Notes under the pieces: generated by a model
Databases searched by the model: none
Seen by the model: the letters and a program-made list of their open reading frames with translations, nothing else
Told to the model about the DNA's origin: nothing
Shown here: positions 36,893-46,408 of the stretch, piece after piece
Layout: the number at the start of each line of letters is the position of its first letter
Position numbering within the stretch: the first letter of the stretch is position 1
Translations under genes and position numbers: made by a program
Assembly (NCBI RefSeq): GCF_034424315.1
Contig: NZ_CP139972.1
Span: 806,001 to 870,000, forward strand
Length of the DNA stretch: 64,000 nt
Reading direction: 5' to 3'
DNA from: Chitinophaga sancti
GTDB taxonomy: Bacteria; Bacteroidota; Bacteroidia; Chitinophagales; Chitinophagaceae

Positions 36893-37095
36893 TTACAATT
36901 ACAGCACATGCCTGAAAGGTATTAGAGTTACTTACCTGAACTGAGGTGATTGCATTTACAGCACTTGACCCAAAGTTATTGGAAATACTTACCCGAACTG
37001 AGACAATTACAATTATTAGAAGTACTTACCAGTACTAAAGTAACTCTAATTTCACCCTATGCCCCAAAGTTATCAGCACTCCCTGCCTGATCTAA
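36842..37095 (+). repeat. 57-bp tandem array grown from the end of the DUF4130 gene
   Basis: Unit 0 (36842-36898) contains the gene's last codons and stop. Unit 1 starts at 36899 and unit 2 at 36956, both exactly 57 bp (19 codons) on. Unit 2 still reads SYWKYLPELR in the original frame, while unit 1 keeps a stop at the same place (CTGAGGTGA). Degenerate further pieces reach 37095, next to the stop of the convergent DUF763 gene. Confidence 0.85.
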
Positions 37096-38307
37096 TCAAT
37101 CAAATAAACTTAACTGCCTATTCTTTGGCGGCGCTGGCGCCTGCTCCTTCCCAAATACCGTCCTCCCGCCATGCCTCCAGGAATCCTTCCGTTCTCGCTC
37201 CACCACCTCATCAAACCGCTCATTCGGTGTAAAATCCTTCTCCACCTGCTGTGACAACACCGACAATTTCCGGATCGCCTCTTGCTTGTCGTTCTGCCCG
37301 ATCTTTGCCTTATTCACCGCCTCCCGCATCACACTGATGGTCTCATCATACACATTCACCGGTACCGGGAACGGATGCCCATCCTTCCCGCCATGTGCAA
37401 AAGAAAACCTCGCCGGGTCGGTAAACCGCGAAGCCGTGCCATGAATCACCTCACTCACCAGTGTCAGTGATTGCAAAGTTCTCGGACCCACACCTTCCAT
37501 TAATAACAAGGTCTCAAAATCCAGCACCTGCCTTTCATGCGCCACTGCCAGTACCGCCCCTAATCTCTTCAGATCCACGTTCTCTGCCCGCACATCATGA
37601 TGCGATGGCATGGTGATCTTCCTGATCTCTGGAAGCAGTTCCGAAGGAGCCACCTTCACGAGTTCCAGTAAACCGTTTTTCGTCGGCATGGCGTCTTTAT
37701 CCGTCAGGTTCAAAATCAGGCCCTGGTTCTTACCATATATAAAGGAGTGAGGCGTCTCGGTAAAGTTCCGTACGGTTGCTGAGTGCCAGTGATAGCGCCG
37801 CGCCATCCCATTGCCATCGTTCATGCCCTGTTGCACCACCGCCCAGTCACCTTCATTAGAGACAATAAAGGAGTGGAGGTATAATTGATACCCATCCTGC
37901 AGGGCGGTATTATCCACTTTCGCCGCCAGTTTGCTGTTTCTTACCAATTCCTGCCCGGGCAATCCTGTTTTCTCCGCAATGGCCAGCAGTTCCTGCGGGG
38001 TTTGCCGGGAATGCTTCCCCTTGCCCCCACAGATATAAATGCCCAGTTCATGTGCCCTGGGATTCAATGCTTTTTTCAAAGCACCCATCACGGAAGTGGT
38101 GATGCCTGAAGAATGCCAGTCCATTCCCAGCACACAACCCAATGCCTGGAACCAGCAGGGATCACTCAGTCTTCTCAATACCTCCGCCTTCCCATAATCT
38201 GCAATAATGGTTTCAATGATCGCTCCGCCCAGCAGGCTCATTCGGGCTGCCAGCCAGGGAGGTACTGAACCATAATGTAAAGGAAGATCTGCATACGCTC
38301 TTGACAT
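37096..38307 (-). CDS. DUF763 domain-containing protein
   Basis: This 403-residue protein matches DUF763 over nearly its full length: DLPLHYGSVPPWLAARMSLL at the N-terminus, GIYICGGKGKHSRQTP, NDGNGMARRYHWHS, and a helix-hairpin-helix-like LLMEGVGPRTLQSLTLVSEV. The C-terminus ends in RQLSLFD, similar to the SLF-type end of the neighbouring radical SAM protein. The family has no established function; the HhH-like segment and neighbourhood hint at nucleic-acid contact. It starts 3 bp after the MgtC-like gene and is probably co-transcribed with it. Confidence 0.9.
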   Translation of the reverse strand: MSRAYADLPLHYGSVPPWLAARMSLLGGAIIETIIADYGKAEVLRRLSDPCWFQALGCVLGMDWHSSGITTSVMGALKKALNPRAHELGIYICGGKGKHSRQTPQELLAIAEKTGLPGQELVRNSKLAAKVDNTALQDGYQLYLHSFIVSNEGDWAVVQQGMNDGNGMARRYHWHSATVRNFTETPHSFIYGKNQGLILNLTDKDAMPTKNGLLELVKVAPSELLPEIRKITMPSHHDVRAENVDLKRLGAVLAVAHERQVLDFETLLLMEGVGPRTLQSLTLVSEVIHGTASRFTDPARFSFAHGGKDGHPFPVPVNVYDETISVMREAVNKAKIGQNDKQEAIRKLSVLSQQVEKDFTPNERFDEVVERERKDSWRHGGRTVFGKEQAPAPPKNRQLSLFD

Positions 38308-38310
38308 AGT

Positions 38311-38979
38311 CTACAATGGATTTGTTTGCATTTCGAATTGACAAATGTCGGGATTATTCCGGAGGTAATGGTCCATTTCTTTCAGGTCTTTCGGGTGCCC
38401 CTTGACCTCATATCGGTTTTCGATGAGGTTGTGATGGCGGGAAATGGTCATGTGTTTATGCTCAAGCTGGTATTTTTTGAATAGCTCATGGAAATCTACG
38501 CCTGCCGACTTCGACATATCATAAGATATACAGATCACCTTTTTCTGCCTCATCCCCGAAATCTTCCTTTCTACCAGCTTCAAACCCTGCAAGATCATCA
38601 GCACCAAAATGAGGGCTATTGCCACCAGCACGTAGTGACTCATCCCCACCGCTATCCCCAATGCCGCAGTGATCCATATCGTGGCGGCGGTGGTAATGCC
38701 ATCAATACTATAGGCCCCCTTAAAAATAACCCCGGCCCCAATAAAACCCACGCCCGTCAGGATATTGGAAGCGATACGATCCGGACTGCCCGGCATCCCG
38801 ATTTCTACGGAAAGTATGGTGAACAGCGTACTCCCCACACAGATCAGGGTGAGTGTACGCATGCCCGCCGCCTTGTGGTGGAATTCCCGTTCCATTCCCA
38901 GGAGGGCACCTGTCAGGCAGGAAACTACTACTTTGAGTATTGTAGAAGGTTCAATCATTTGGTATAATGTGTTATCCAT
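38311..38979 (-). CDS. MgtC/SapB family membrane protein
   Basis: This 222-residue protein has five N-terminal membrane helices carrying the family pattern LLGMEREFHHKAAGMRTLTL, then GFIGAGVIFK, and a C-terminal soluble ACT-like domain (about 150-222). MgtC relatives affect magnesium homeostasis and F-type ATPase activity in enterobacteria; in environmental bacteria the role is less clear. It is followed by DUF763 after 3 bp. Confidence 0.9.
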   Translation of the reverse strand: MDNTLYQMIEPSTILKVVVSCLTGALLGMEREFHHKAAGMRTLTLICVGSTLFTILSVEIGMPGSPDRIASNILTGVGFIGAGVIFKGAYSIDGITTAATIWITAALGIAVGMSHYVLVAIALILVLMILQGLKLVERKISGMRQKKVICISYDMSKSAGVDFHELFKKYQLEHKHMTISRHHNLIENRYEVKGHPKDLKEMDHYLRNNPDICQFEMQTNPL

Positions 38980-39075
38980 AAGCTATCCTATTTTTTTTAA
39001 GTGCGCGTTGGCACAATTATTTCGAATTATAATCATACTAGACATTATTTGTTCATCCTGACAATTTAGTTAATC

Positions 39076-39333
39076 ATGAAAATGCAAAAAAAAGACCTGG
39101 GGACACAAGCAATCAATGTTCGTCTTGCATTATGTAAAGTTTGTATAACCGCCTGTTTTGCGATAGCTCTCAGCCTTTTCCTGTTTGCATGTGGAAGCAG
39201 TAAAGATTCCAGTGCTACTGATAGTACTTCAGCTGCTATGCACACAGATACCCCGGCTACTACAGCGCCCATAGACACGGCGGCTGCGCCTGGCGATACA
39301 ACCATGCATCCGGATAGTACCCACATGCATTAA
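39076..39333 (+). CDS. Small Ser/Thr/Asp-rich lipoprotein
   Basis: This 85-residue protein has a long lipoprotein signal ending LFLFACGSS, then a low-complexity tail of Asp, Ser, Thr, Ala and His (SSATDSTSAAMHTD, then HPDSTHMH). No domain is seen. It is similar in build to the next gene; the two may be paralogues. Surface spacer or metal-binding (His/Asp tail) roles are possible but unproven. Confidence 0.65.
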   Translation: MKMQKKDLGTQAINVRLALCKVCITACFAIALSLFLFACGSSKDSSATDSTSAAMHTDTPATTAPIDTAAAPGDTTMHPDSTHMH

Positions 39334-39411
39334 GCTGTGCGTTTACGCTACTAATTGGGGAAAATAATTCCTCAGAACACATTGATTCTCTTATATTATA
39401 AAAATAATTTT

Positions 39412-39657
39412 ATGAAAAAGAGTCACCTTATATATACCATTTTAATTGTAGGGGGCGCTTTTATCGCTTCTTGTGGAAATGGTTCTAATACAAACAAAGA
39501 TTCTACTACAACGACAGTAGATACCTCGACCACCGGTATTAACCCGGATACGGTTCCGGCGGCAGATGTGCCGGCAGGCGCACCGAATCCCGCAGAAGAT
39601 TCTTCCCGCTATGGCACCGGTACACAGGATAGCTCCAAAAACAGAAGGCCTCAATAA
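39412..39657 (+). CDS. Small Ser/Thr/Asp-rich lipoprotein, likely paralogue
   Basis: This protein of about 81 residues has a lipoprotein signal (MKKSHLIYTILIVGGAFIAS, then Cys) and a disordered tail (DSTTTTVDTSTTG, AEDSSRYGTGTQDSSKNRRP). ATG 39412 is chosen because it gives a proper signal peptide; upstream in-frame codons do not. It lies 78 bp behind the previous small lipoprotein gene and ends at a good terminator. Confidence 0.65.
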   Translation: MKKSHLIYTILIVGGAFIASCGNGSNTNKDSTTTTVDTSTTGINPDTVPAADVPAGAPNPAEDSSRYGTGTQDSSKNRRPQ

Positions 39658-39660
39658 ATG

Positions 39661-39698
39661 ATAAATGACGGATAGACCTCCGTCATTTATTTTTTTTG
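39661..39698 (+). terminator. Terminator after the small lipoprotein genes
   Basis: ATAAATGACGGA pairs with TCCGTCATTTAT around 6 nt and is followed by eight T. A second hairpin without T-run (AGGCGCTTTG and complement) lies at 39741-39766. Confidence 0.9.
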
Positions 39699-39912
39699 TA
39701 CAGGCCATAATTGACGATACATACAAGTGAATTTGGTTAATAGGCGCTTTGCTCAGGCAAAGCGCCTTCGCATTTTTGAATGTATTCCTACTTTCGCCCT
39801 GAAAATCAACTTTTTGGAAATTATACTCCATCTTTGTACAATATTTCCAATTCCACCCCGTCATAATCTATATCAGCTCCCTGTAAATTAAAATTGACTT
39901 GTAATTAATTCT

Positions 39913-41775
39913 ATGAAACAACACCAGGACAACGGCCATGCATCCAATGCATCTGCATCCATATCAACAGCATCAACAGCATCAACTGCTACAACGGAAC
40001 CAACAGGAACACCCGCATCAAAAGCCACTAAAGCCTCTTTTAAAAAGACCTTCCGCTTATACAAATACATCCGGCCCTACTGGCCCATGTTCAGCGTAGG
40101 CATGCTATTATTATTCATCACCAGCTTATCGAACCTCGCATTTCCGCGCTTGTTGGGCGACTTAGTTGACAAAGGCGGCGCCCACACGAAAAGTATTACC
40201 GACATTAACCACATCGGACTGCTGCTCGTCGGCTTACTATTAATCCAGGGCATCTTAGGCTATTTCAGGATCAACATCTTTGTACGCGTTACCGAACGCA
40301 CACTGGCCTCTCTGCGCCAGCAGGTTTACAATCACCTGATCCGCCTGCCCATGAGCTTCTTCCTGAACCGCCGGGTGGGCGAACTGGGGAGCCGCATCTC
40401 CTCAGACATCTCCCTGCTGCAGGAGACCTTCACAACTACCCTGGCAGAATTCATCCGCCAGGTGATTATTATTGTAGGAGGGGTCGCCTTATTGATCCAT
40501 ACCTCCCCACAACTAACCGTCATGATGTTAGGCACCCTGCCGGTGATCGTGATCCTCGCCTGGTTGTTCGGTCGCGTAGTACGGAAATATTCCAGGCAGG
40601 CCCAAAGCCAGGTGGCCGAAGCGAACACCATTGTGGAAGAAACCCTGCAAGGCATTCTGAATGTTAAAGCATTCGCCAACGAATTTTTTGAAATGCGGAG
40701 ATACCAGCATAAAACCTCCGAAGTCGCAAAAACCGGTATCAAGACCGGTACCTACCGTGGTGCCTTTGCGGCCTTCATGATCCTGGGCGTATTTGGAGCG
40801 ATCGTCGCAGTGATCTGGAGAGGAGCAGTTTTAATTGCCATGGGGGAATTACAACCCGGCCTGCTGATATCATTCGTATTGTATTCTACATTTATCGGTG
40901 CCTCCGTGGCAGGTCTCGCAGAAGTATATGCTACGATTCAAAAGACCCTTGGTGCCACCGAACACCTGCTGGAAATTCTCGATGAACCCGCAGAACTCAT
41001 CACAGATAGCGCCCTCGTTTCTCCGGAAGACCACCTGAGTGGCGAAATCTCCTTCAACCACCTTGCTTTCAGCTATCCATCCCGGGAAGACCTGAATGTA
41101 CTCCAGGATATCAGCTTCGATATCGAAGCCGATCAGCAGGTAGCATTGGTAGGCCCAAGTGGGGCAGGGAAGAGCACCATCGTCTCCTTATTATTAAGAT
41201 TGTACGATCCCGCCGGCGGCAGCATCTCTTTCAATGGCCGGGATGCGGCAGACTTTCCATTGTCAGCCCTGAGAAGCCAGATGGCCATCGTACCACAAGA
41301 CGTTTTCCTCTTTGGCGGTACGATCCGGGAAAACATTGCCTATGGTAAACCCGCCGCGACGACCGACGAAATTATTGCGGCAGCTAAAAAGGCAAATGCC
41401 TGGGAGTTTATACAACGATTCCCCGAAGGACTGGATACAGTAGTAGGAGAGAGAGGAATCCAATTATCCGGTGGTCAGCGGCAACGTATTGCAATAGCCC
41501 GTGCCGTACTGAAAGATCCAAGGATCCTGATCCTGGACGAAGCCACCAGTGCACTGGATTCAGAATCAGAAAAACTGGTGCAGGATGCGCTGGAGAAACT
41601 GATGGAAGGACGGACCTCTATTGTAATCGCCCACAGGTTAAGTACCGTGCGCCAGGCCGATAAGATAATTGTATTGGATAAAGGCCGTATCGTGGAGCAG
41701 GGTACGCACCAGGAATTATTGACGGTAGATGGAGGATTGTATAAAAGTTTAAGTGAAATGCAGTTCACGCATTAA
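39913..41775 (+). CDS. ABC exporter, fused permease and ATPase
   Basis: This 620-residue half-transporter works as a dimer. An N-terminal Ser/Thr/Ala-rich tail of about 45 residues precedes a six-helix type-1 exporter domain (about 55-350) and an ATPase domain with Walker A VGPSGAGKST near 413, signature LSGGQRQR near 518 and Walker B LILDEATSALD near 540. It resembles MsbA/TAP-like lipid or peptide exporters; the substrate is unknown. The N-terminal tail contains CATCAA-type short repeats. Confidence 0.93.
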   Translation: MKQHQDNGHASNASASISTASTASTATTEPTGTPASKATKASFKKTFRLYKYIRPYWPMFSVGMLLLFITSLSNLAFPRLLGDLVDKGGAHTKSITDINHIGLLLVGLLLIQGILGYFRINIFVRVTERTLASLRQQVYNHLIRLPMSFFLNRRVGELGSRISSDISLLQETFTTTLAEFIRQVIIIVGGVALLIHTSPQLTVMMLGTLPVIVILAWLFGRVVRKYSRQAQSQVAEANTIVEETLQGILNVKAFANEFFEMRRYQHKTSEVAKTGIKTGTYRGAFAAFMILGVFGAIVAVIWRGAVLIAMGELQPGLLISFVLYSTFIGASVAGLAEVYATIQKTLGATEHLLEILDEPAELITDSALVSPEDHLSGEISFNHLAFSYPSREDLNVLQDISFDIEADQQVALVGPSGAGKSTIVSLLLRLYDPAGGSISFNGRDAADFPLSALRSQMAIVPQDVFLFGGTIRENIAYGKPAATTDEIIAAAKKANAWEFIQRFPEGLDTVVGERGIQLSGGQRQRIAIARAVLKDPRILILDEATSALDSESEKLVQDALEKLMEGRTSIVIAHRLSTVRQADKIIVLDKGRIVEQGTHQELLTVDGGLYKSLSEMQFTH

Positions 41776-41778
41776 TAT

Positions 41779-41809
41779 AAAAAGCCGGCATGTGTAGTGC
41801 CGGCTTTTT
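41779..41809. terminator. Terminator of the ABC exporter gene
   Basis: AAAAAGCCGGCA pairs perfectly with TGCCGGCTTTTT around a 7-nt loop. Confidence 0.9.
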
Positions 41810-41839
41810 ACATTATTATTAATGAAGTCTTTCGCTCCG

Positions 41840-41899
41840 TTACAAATCCGGACTTCCACTTACAAATCCGACCTCCCTCTTACAAATACGGTTTCATCT
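41840..41899 (-). repeat. 20-bp tandem array at the thioesterase 3' end
   Basis: Three 20-bp units start at 41840, 41860 and 41880 (+ strand TTACAAATCCGGACTTCCAC and variants). The third contains the gene's stop codon and last codons (KPYL), so the two outer units are copies of the gene's tail. Confidence 0.7.
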
Positions 41900-42356
41900 C
41901 CTCCTCAATATTCATCCTCAATGCCATCAGCTTCTTCGCATAGGCCTCCATCTCCAGCGCCGCCGGCGTTTCCGGATGCCACTTCGGTACCGGCACTGTC
42001 TTTCCATGATCATCCACCGCGGCAAACACCATTACACAGTGCGTGGTCTTCACCCGATCCCGTTGCCTGGGATTGCCCGCCGATACATTGATGGCAATAT
42101 GCATGCTGGTATTCCCGGTATAAATTACCGTTGCATTGATCTCTACCATATCTCCAATCTGGATAGGGCGGATAAAACGGATGCCCCCAACATATACTGT
42201 TACACAACATTGCCCGCTCCAGTTTGCCGCACATGCATATCCTGCCTGGTCAATCCATTTCATTACGGCTCCACCGTGAACCTTTCCTCCGAAATTAACA
42301 TCCGATGGCTCTGCGAGGAAACGCAGTGTCACTGTGTTACTAATAGTTTCTATCAT
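41880..42356 (-). CDS. Hotdog-fold acyl-CoA thioesterase
   Basis: This 158-residue protein of the cytoplasmic acyl-CoA hydrolase (YciA/BFIT-like) type has the N-terminal strand TVTLRFLAEPSDVNFGGKVH, then GGAVMKWIDQAGYACAA, with the hotdog helix, and GDMVEINATVIYTGNTSM. The family hydrolyses acyl-CoA to free acid and CoA. ATG 42356 (MIETISNTV) matches relatives; an upstream ATG at 42473 would add 39 unrelated residues. Its 3' end is part of a 20-bp tandem array. Confidence 0.92.
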   Translation of the reverse strand: MIETISNTVTLRFLAEPSDVNFGGKVHGGAVMKWIDQAGYACAANWSGQCCVTVYVGGIRFIRPIQIGDMVEINATVIYTGNTSMHIAINVSAGNPRQRDRVKTTHCVMVFAAVDDHGKTVPVPKWHPETPAALEMEAYAKKLMALRMNIEEEMKPYL

Positions 42357-42455
42357 GTTGCGCGATTTGAATAGCACAAGATAGTCAAATAAAGAATTCT
42401 CCAAAAGAGTAAGTCCAATAAGAGCCCCAACCCCCATTTTCAATAAAAAAGTAGC

Positions 42456-42575
42456 GCCTTTCAATAAAAACATTCATGAAGGAGGGAATTCACCAATGGG
42501 AATGGACCCCATTTTCAATAAAAACATTCATGAAAGAGGGAATTCACCAATGGTAATGAAACCCATTTTCAATAA
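42456..42575 (+). repeat. Locus B of the dispersed ~54-bp element
   Basis: Two nearly identical units lie exactly 54 bp apart (CATTCATGAA at 42471 and 42525), each with CATTTTCAATAAAAA, then GGGAATTCACCAATGG and AATG. A further half unit follows. It matches the single copy behind otsAB and the diverged triplet at 22.8 kb. Confidence 0.85.
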
Positions 42576-42740
42576 AAGAAGCAGCGCCTCCAATAATCCG
42601 GAGGCGCCGCCAACTACAAACAAATTGATCACCGACGCTTGCCTGTCAGCAATCAGAAACTATTATTTTCCAGGTGTCTTACCTGACTTTAAAGAATTCT
42701 TATTAAACTCCCTGGTATCTCTAAACAGACCATCCTTAAT

Positions 42741-42830
42741 CCCCACTTACCCTACATCTCCACCTCTTCCCAAACTAGAAACCCCCACTTACCCTACATC
42801 CCTCACCTCTTCCCAATCCTAGAAATCCCC
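42741..42830 (-). repeat. 42-44-bp tandem duplication at the TonB-type gene's 3' end
   Basis: On the - strand the gene ends GGGGATTTCTAG, followed by GATTGGGAAGAGGTGAGGG and ATGTAGGGTAAGTG. The block then recurs with GGGGTTTCTAG, TTTGGGAAGAGGTGGAG and ATGTAGGGTAAGTG. The repeated block therefore begins inside the coding end and includes the stop codon. Confidence 0.75.
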
Positions 42831-45293
42831 ATTGCCTCCCTGCTCTTCACCCCCTTTCTTCCCTTCCTTCTTCTTCCCCGCATCTATCTTCCCAAACCGC
42901 CAGCTCACATTAATCCTTGCTTCCCTCGTCGCTCTCTTCCTATAATACTCCTGGTCTGAAAACTCCGTATGCGTATAAGACAAACTCCTGTCCGTATTGA
43001 AAATATCATTCACACCCATTGACACCACCAGCGATCTATCCTTCAACAACTCCTTCCTCACTGCCGCATCCACCGTATATTTCCCCGCTCTCTCTCCCTG
43101 CGCCATAATCTGCTTAGACTCATAAATACCCGTCACCTGCAAGGTCGTTCTATACGGCAATTTGTAATTCGTATTGATCTTTCCAAAGAATATAAACCCT
43201 GAATTCGTCAGTTGATTCGCCAGGTTAGAAGCATTGATCTTCGTTTGCGCCATATTCATATTCGTGGTCACATCCCAGTTAGTGGTCAGCTGATTCCGCA
43301 CCGTAATCTCCGCTCCGTATGAATTACGCGTATCCGCATTCACCGGGTAAGACAGCACCACTTTCTGCGCTGTACCATTCACCATAATCGTCGTGTCTGT
43401 TGAATAATCAGTGATCGCATTCTGCGTATTCCTGTAATACATTGACACCATCACATTGTGCTTTCTGTTGAAATCTTTCAGGTAACTAAACTCAAATGAA
43501 TTGGTAAACTCCGGCTTCAATGTCGGGTTACCACGACTTGCACTCTGCGCTGTATAATTCAGATTCGGCAACAGGTCGCGGAACCAGGGACGACGCACAC
43601 GACGCGTGTAATTCAGCTGCAGTTCATGATCCCCCTTGAACTTTTGAGACAGGAATACACTGGGAAACAAACTAATAGGGTAGCTGATTTTATAGTTACT
43701 TTTGGCCGTACTCGTCATATCTCCGCTGTAAAAGGACTGCTCACCCCTCATACCACCCATGTAACCAAAATTACCTAACTGGCCTGAGTAACTGATATAC
43801 CCCGCATTGATCGTTTCACGATAATGATAATTATTAGAAAGGGAACTATCCAATACATAATCTCCGCTGGCATTGTTGAGGCCCATGGTCGTCTGCGTAT
43901 TATTAAAGATGCGGCTGGTGCTACGCAAACCTGCTTCTACCTTTGACGTCTCAGACAGTGGATTTACATAATCAATCTGTCCGGTCATGTAAGTAGTATT
44001 GCCACCGCCATATGAATAGCGCTTAGCCGGTGCCGTTGGGGTATCGATTGCAACATGCCCCAAAGTATAATACTGCAAAGAATAATCACTCCCATCATCA
44101 CTCGTGGCGTAGTTGTAATTGAAATCAGCCGTCAGCTCATGCCCCTGTTTTGCAAAGGTGTGCTTGTAGCCCAGCTGACCCGCATAATTACGGAAATTGT
44201 GATTGGAATTATCCATACCTGAACCATACCGCACCTGCTCTTTCCCAGTATTCAGGTTGTACAGCGTCAGGTTATTATCATCTCTGAAATCTCCCGCATT
44301 GATGCTACCGGCAATCGTGAAGGTATTGCGGTTGTCCATAAACCAATCGAACCCGATCCTGCCATATTGAAAACGACGGCTCTGCTCACCTTGCTCATAC
44401 TGATCCAGGTAGGTGGTTGTATCCGTGCCGATGTTTTTGCGGAACAGGTGTTCCTTCGCAGAACCTTTGCGGCTACGGATATTATAACTCAGGGAGAGAT
44501 TGTACTTCTCACGGCGGATGCTGAAGTCGAAACCGCCATTTGCACCACCCAAAGTAGACGCACCGGCATTCACCTGCCCGTTGATCCCCGCTTTCCTGTT
44601 TTTCTTCAATACAATATTTAATATACCACTCACACCTTCCGCATCATATTTTGCAGATGGGTTAGTGATCACTTCAATATTTGCAATCGCATCTGCAGGA
44701 ATCTGATCCATGGTCAGGGTCGTAGGACGGCCATCCACGAAAATGGTAGGTGCTCCATTACGAACAGTCACATTACCGTCAATGTCTACACTAACAGCAG
44801 GCACCTGTTTCAATACATCGGTAGCAGTACCACCTACGCTTGAAATGTTTTTATCCACATTGAACACGCGCTTATCAATAGCCATGGTATAAGCAGGCTT
44901 TTCGCCTACGACCTCAACAGCGGCTAATACTTTCGCATTTGTGCCGAGCTTGATATTACCAACATCTATAATGTTATTTTTTGAAGAAAGTACAATTGCT
45001 TTATAAACGGTAGTGAAGCCAATGAAATTTACTTTTACGAAATACTTTCCCAATGCAATCTGCGGAAAACTGAAATCACCATTTGGTTTCGACAGCATAC
45101 CGGTGACTACGCTGGAATCCACAGCACGAATGATAGCCACTGAGGCATACTCTATGGGAGCATTGGTTTGCTCATCAATTAATTTTCCCTGAATTGACCC
45201 TTGTTCAGGGGATTTTGGGTTGGTTTGTTGAGCATAAGAAAAAGTCAGAAATGACAGCGTCATTCCCAAACATAAGGAGACAAATTTGTGCAT
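42819..45293 (-). CDS. TonB-dependent receptor-like outer-membrane beta-barrel protein
   Basis: This 824-residue protein has a signal peptide (MHKFVSLCLGMTLSFLTFSY), a carboxypeptidase-regulatory-like domain (about 30-115; GSIQGKLIDEQTNAPIEYAS), a plug domain (VDGRPTTLTMDQIPADAIAN; SAKYDAEGVSGILNI) and a large barrel. The final beta strand appears to be ARINVSWRFGK, after which an unusual Lys/Gly/Glu-rich tail of about 22 residues runs to the stop. No SusD partner is adjacent, so it is of the stand-alone outer-membrane-beta-barrel type. Substrate unknown. Confidence 0.9.
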   Translation of the reverse strand: MHKFVSLCLGMTLSFLTFSYAQQTNPKSPEQGSIQGKLIDEQTNAPIEYASVAIIRAVDSSVVTGMLSKPNGDFSFPQIALGKYFVKVNFIGFTTVYKAIVLSSKNNIIDVGNIKLGTNAKVLAAVEVVGEKPAYTMAIDKRVFNVDKNISSVGGTATDVLKQVPAVSVDIDGNVTVRNGAPTIFVDGRPTTLTMDQIPADAIANIEVITNPSAKYDAEGVSGILNIVLKKNRKAGINGQVNAGASTLGGANGGFDFSIRREKYNLSLSYNIRSRKGSAKEHLFRKNIGTDTTTYLDQYEQGEQSRRFQYGRIGFDWFMDNRNTFTIAGSINAGDFRDDNNLTLYNLNTGKEQVRYGSGMDNSNHNFRNYAGQLGYKHTFAKQGHELTADFNYNYATSDDGSDYSLQYYTLGHVAIDTPTAPAKRYSYGGGNTTYMTGQIDYVNPLSETSKVEAGLRSTSRIFNNTQTTMGLNNASGDYVLDSSLSNNYHYRETINAGYISYSGQLGNFGYMGGMRGEQSFYSGDMTSTAKSNYKISYPISLFPSVFLSQKFKGDHELQLNYTRRVRRPWFRDLLPNLNYTAQSASRGNPTLKPEFTNSFEFSYLKDFNRKHNVMVSMYYRNTQNAITDYSTDTTIMVNGTAQKVVLSYPVNADTRNSYGAEITVRNQLTTNWDVTTNMNMAQTKINASNLANQLTNSGFIFFGKINTNYKLPYRTTLQVTGIYESKQIMAQGERAGKYTVDAAVRKELLKDRSLVVSMGVNDIFNTDRSLSYTHTEFSDQEYYRKRATREARINVSWRFGKIDAGKKKEGKKGGEEQGGNGDF

Positions 45294-45439
45294 GATCCAA
45301 AAAACTTTTCTAATGTTAGCCTGTAACAGGAGCTAAAAATAAACGATTTATAAAAAGTTTCCTGCGATAATGGATGAATGGCGAACATGATTGATGTATC
45401 TTTACAGCCGGACCGTTATATTTTCAGATAGCAAATTTT

Positions 45440-46201
45440 ATGTCTAACGCCTACCAGCCAGATTGGGATTTATACACTTGTCACATAGATGACCACCCGG
45501 CCATTATAGGGCTAGACCTCGACCTACGGCGATTCGCACCGCTGAACAGTAAACCGCATGCTATTTATGTGTCTGTATATTTGAATACTCCCCGGGCCGA
45601 TGGATTCCCGCAGGGAGATGAGTTTCAAGTGTTGGGTGAAATTGAGGACAGCCTGGTCAAAGGATTGGAAACACATCTGAACGCACACTTTGTGGGCCGG
45701 ACGATTTCCAATGGTGTAAGAGATTTTTACTTTTATACCGGTGACACAACTTTATATGATAAACACATCGCCGATGTGATGATTGCCTTCCCGGAATATC
45801 AATATGATTTCGGATTAAAGGATGATCGGACATGGGAATTGTATTTCGATTTCCTGCTACCAGATAAGGTAGAGATTCAGCGGATACAGAACAGGAAGGT
45901 GCTACGCACCCTGAAACAACATGGGGATATTGAGGAAAAAGCCAGACACATTGATCACTGGATTTATTTCGCAACTGAGGAACACAGGGAGCTTTACTGG
46001 CAAAAGATCAGTAAAGAAGGATTTGTGGTGCAGCAGCGGAGTTTAAGTGGAAATGCGGAACGGCCTTACAGCCTGCATGTATCCCGGCATGATCGAACAG
46101 ATGAAGCCAGTATTAATGCCGTTGTGCTCATGCTGTTTGAGCTCGCACAGGCCATTAATGCGGATTATAATGGATGGGAAACAGTCGTGGTGAATAGGTA
46201 A
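45440..46201 (+). CDS. DUF695 and RraB-like two-domain protein
   Basis: This 253-residue protein has an N-terminal DUF695-type region (about 1-140; DDHPAIIGLDLDLRRFAPLN, and GVRDFYFYTGDTTLYDKHIA) and a C-terminal RraB-like region (about 150-245; RTLKQHGDIEEKARHIDHWI, then YFATEE). RraB inhibits RNase E in gammaproteobacteria; in this phylum the pairing occurs as a stand-alone protein of unknown role. It is monocistronic, with a terminator behind. Confidence 0.82.
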   Translation: MSNAYQPDWDLYTCHIDDHPAIIGLDLDLRRFAPLNSKPHAIYVSVYLNTPRADGFPQGDEFQVLGEIEDSLVKGLETHLNAHFVGRTISNGVRDFYFYTGDTTLYDKHIADVMIAFPEYQYDFGLKDDRTWELYFDFLLPDKVEIQRIQNRKVLRTLKQHGDIEEKARHIDHWIYFATEEHRELYWQKISKEGFVVQQRSLSGNAERPYSLHVSRHDRTDEASINAVVLMLFELAQAINADYNGWETVVVNR

Positions 46202-46277
46202 CCGTTTTTTGGAACAAGTTCTTAAATCCCGGTTAATTTTTCAGCCCTTTGCCATTCGAATTGTCCTTTTGGGGATC

Positions 46278-46310
46278 AAATCGCTTATGTCTATGGCATA
46301 AGCGATTTTT
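46278..46310 (+). terminator. Terminator of the DUF695/RraB gene
   Basis: AAATCGCTTATG pairs with CATAAGCGATTT around 7 nt and is followed by T. Confidence 0.85.
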
Positions 46311-46408
46311 TCGCGCATGCAGGTTCGTGTTTTTTCTTTAGATTACAATCATAAGACTACAACTGTTGTATGCTCTTTGCTAATAAGTGCATAGAACCTT
46401 AAATACGA

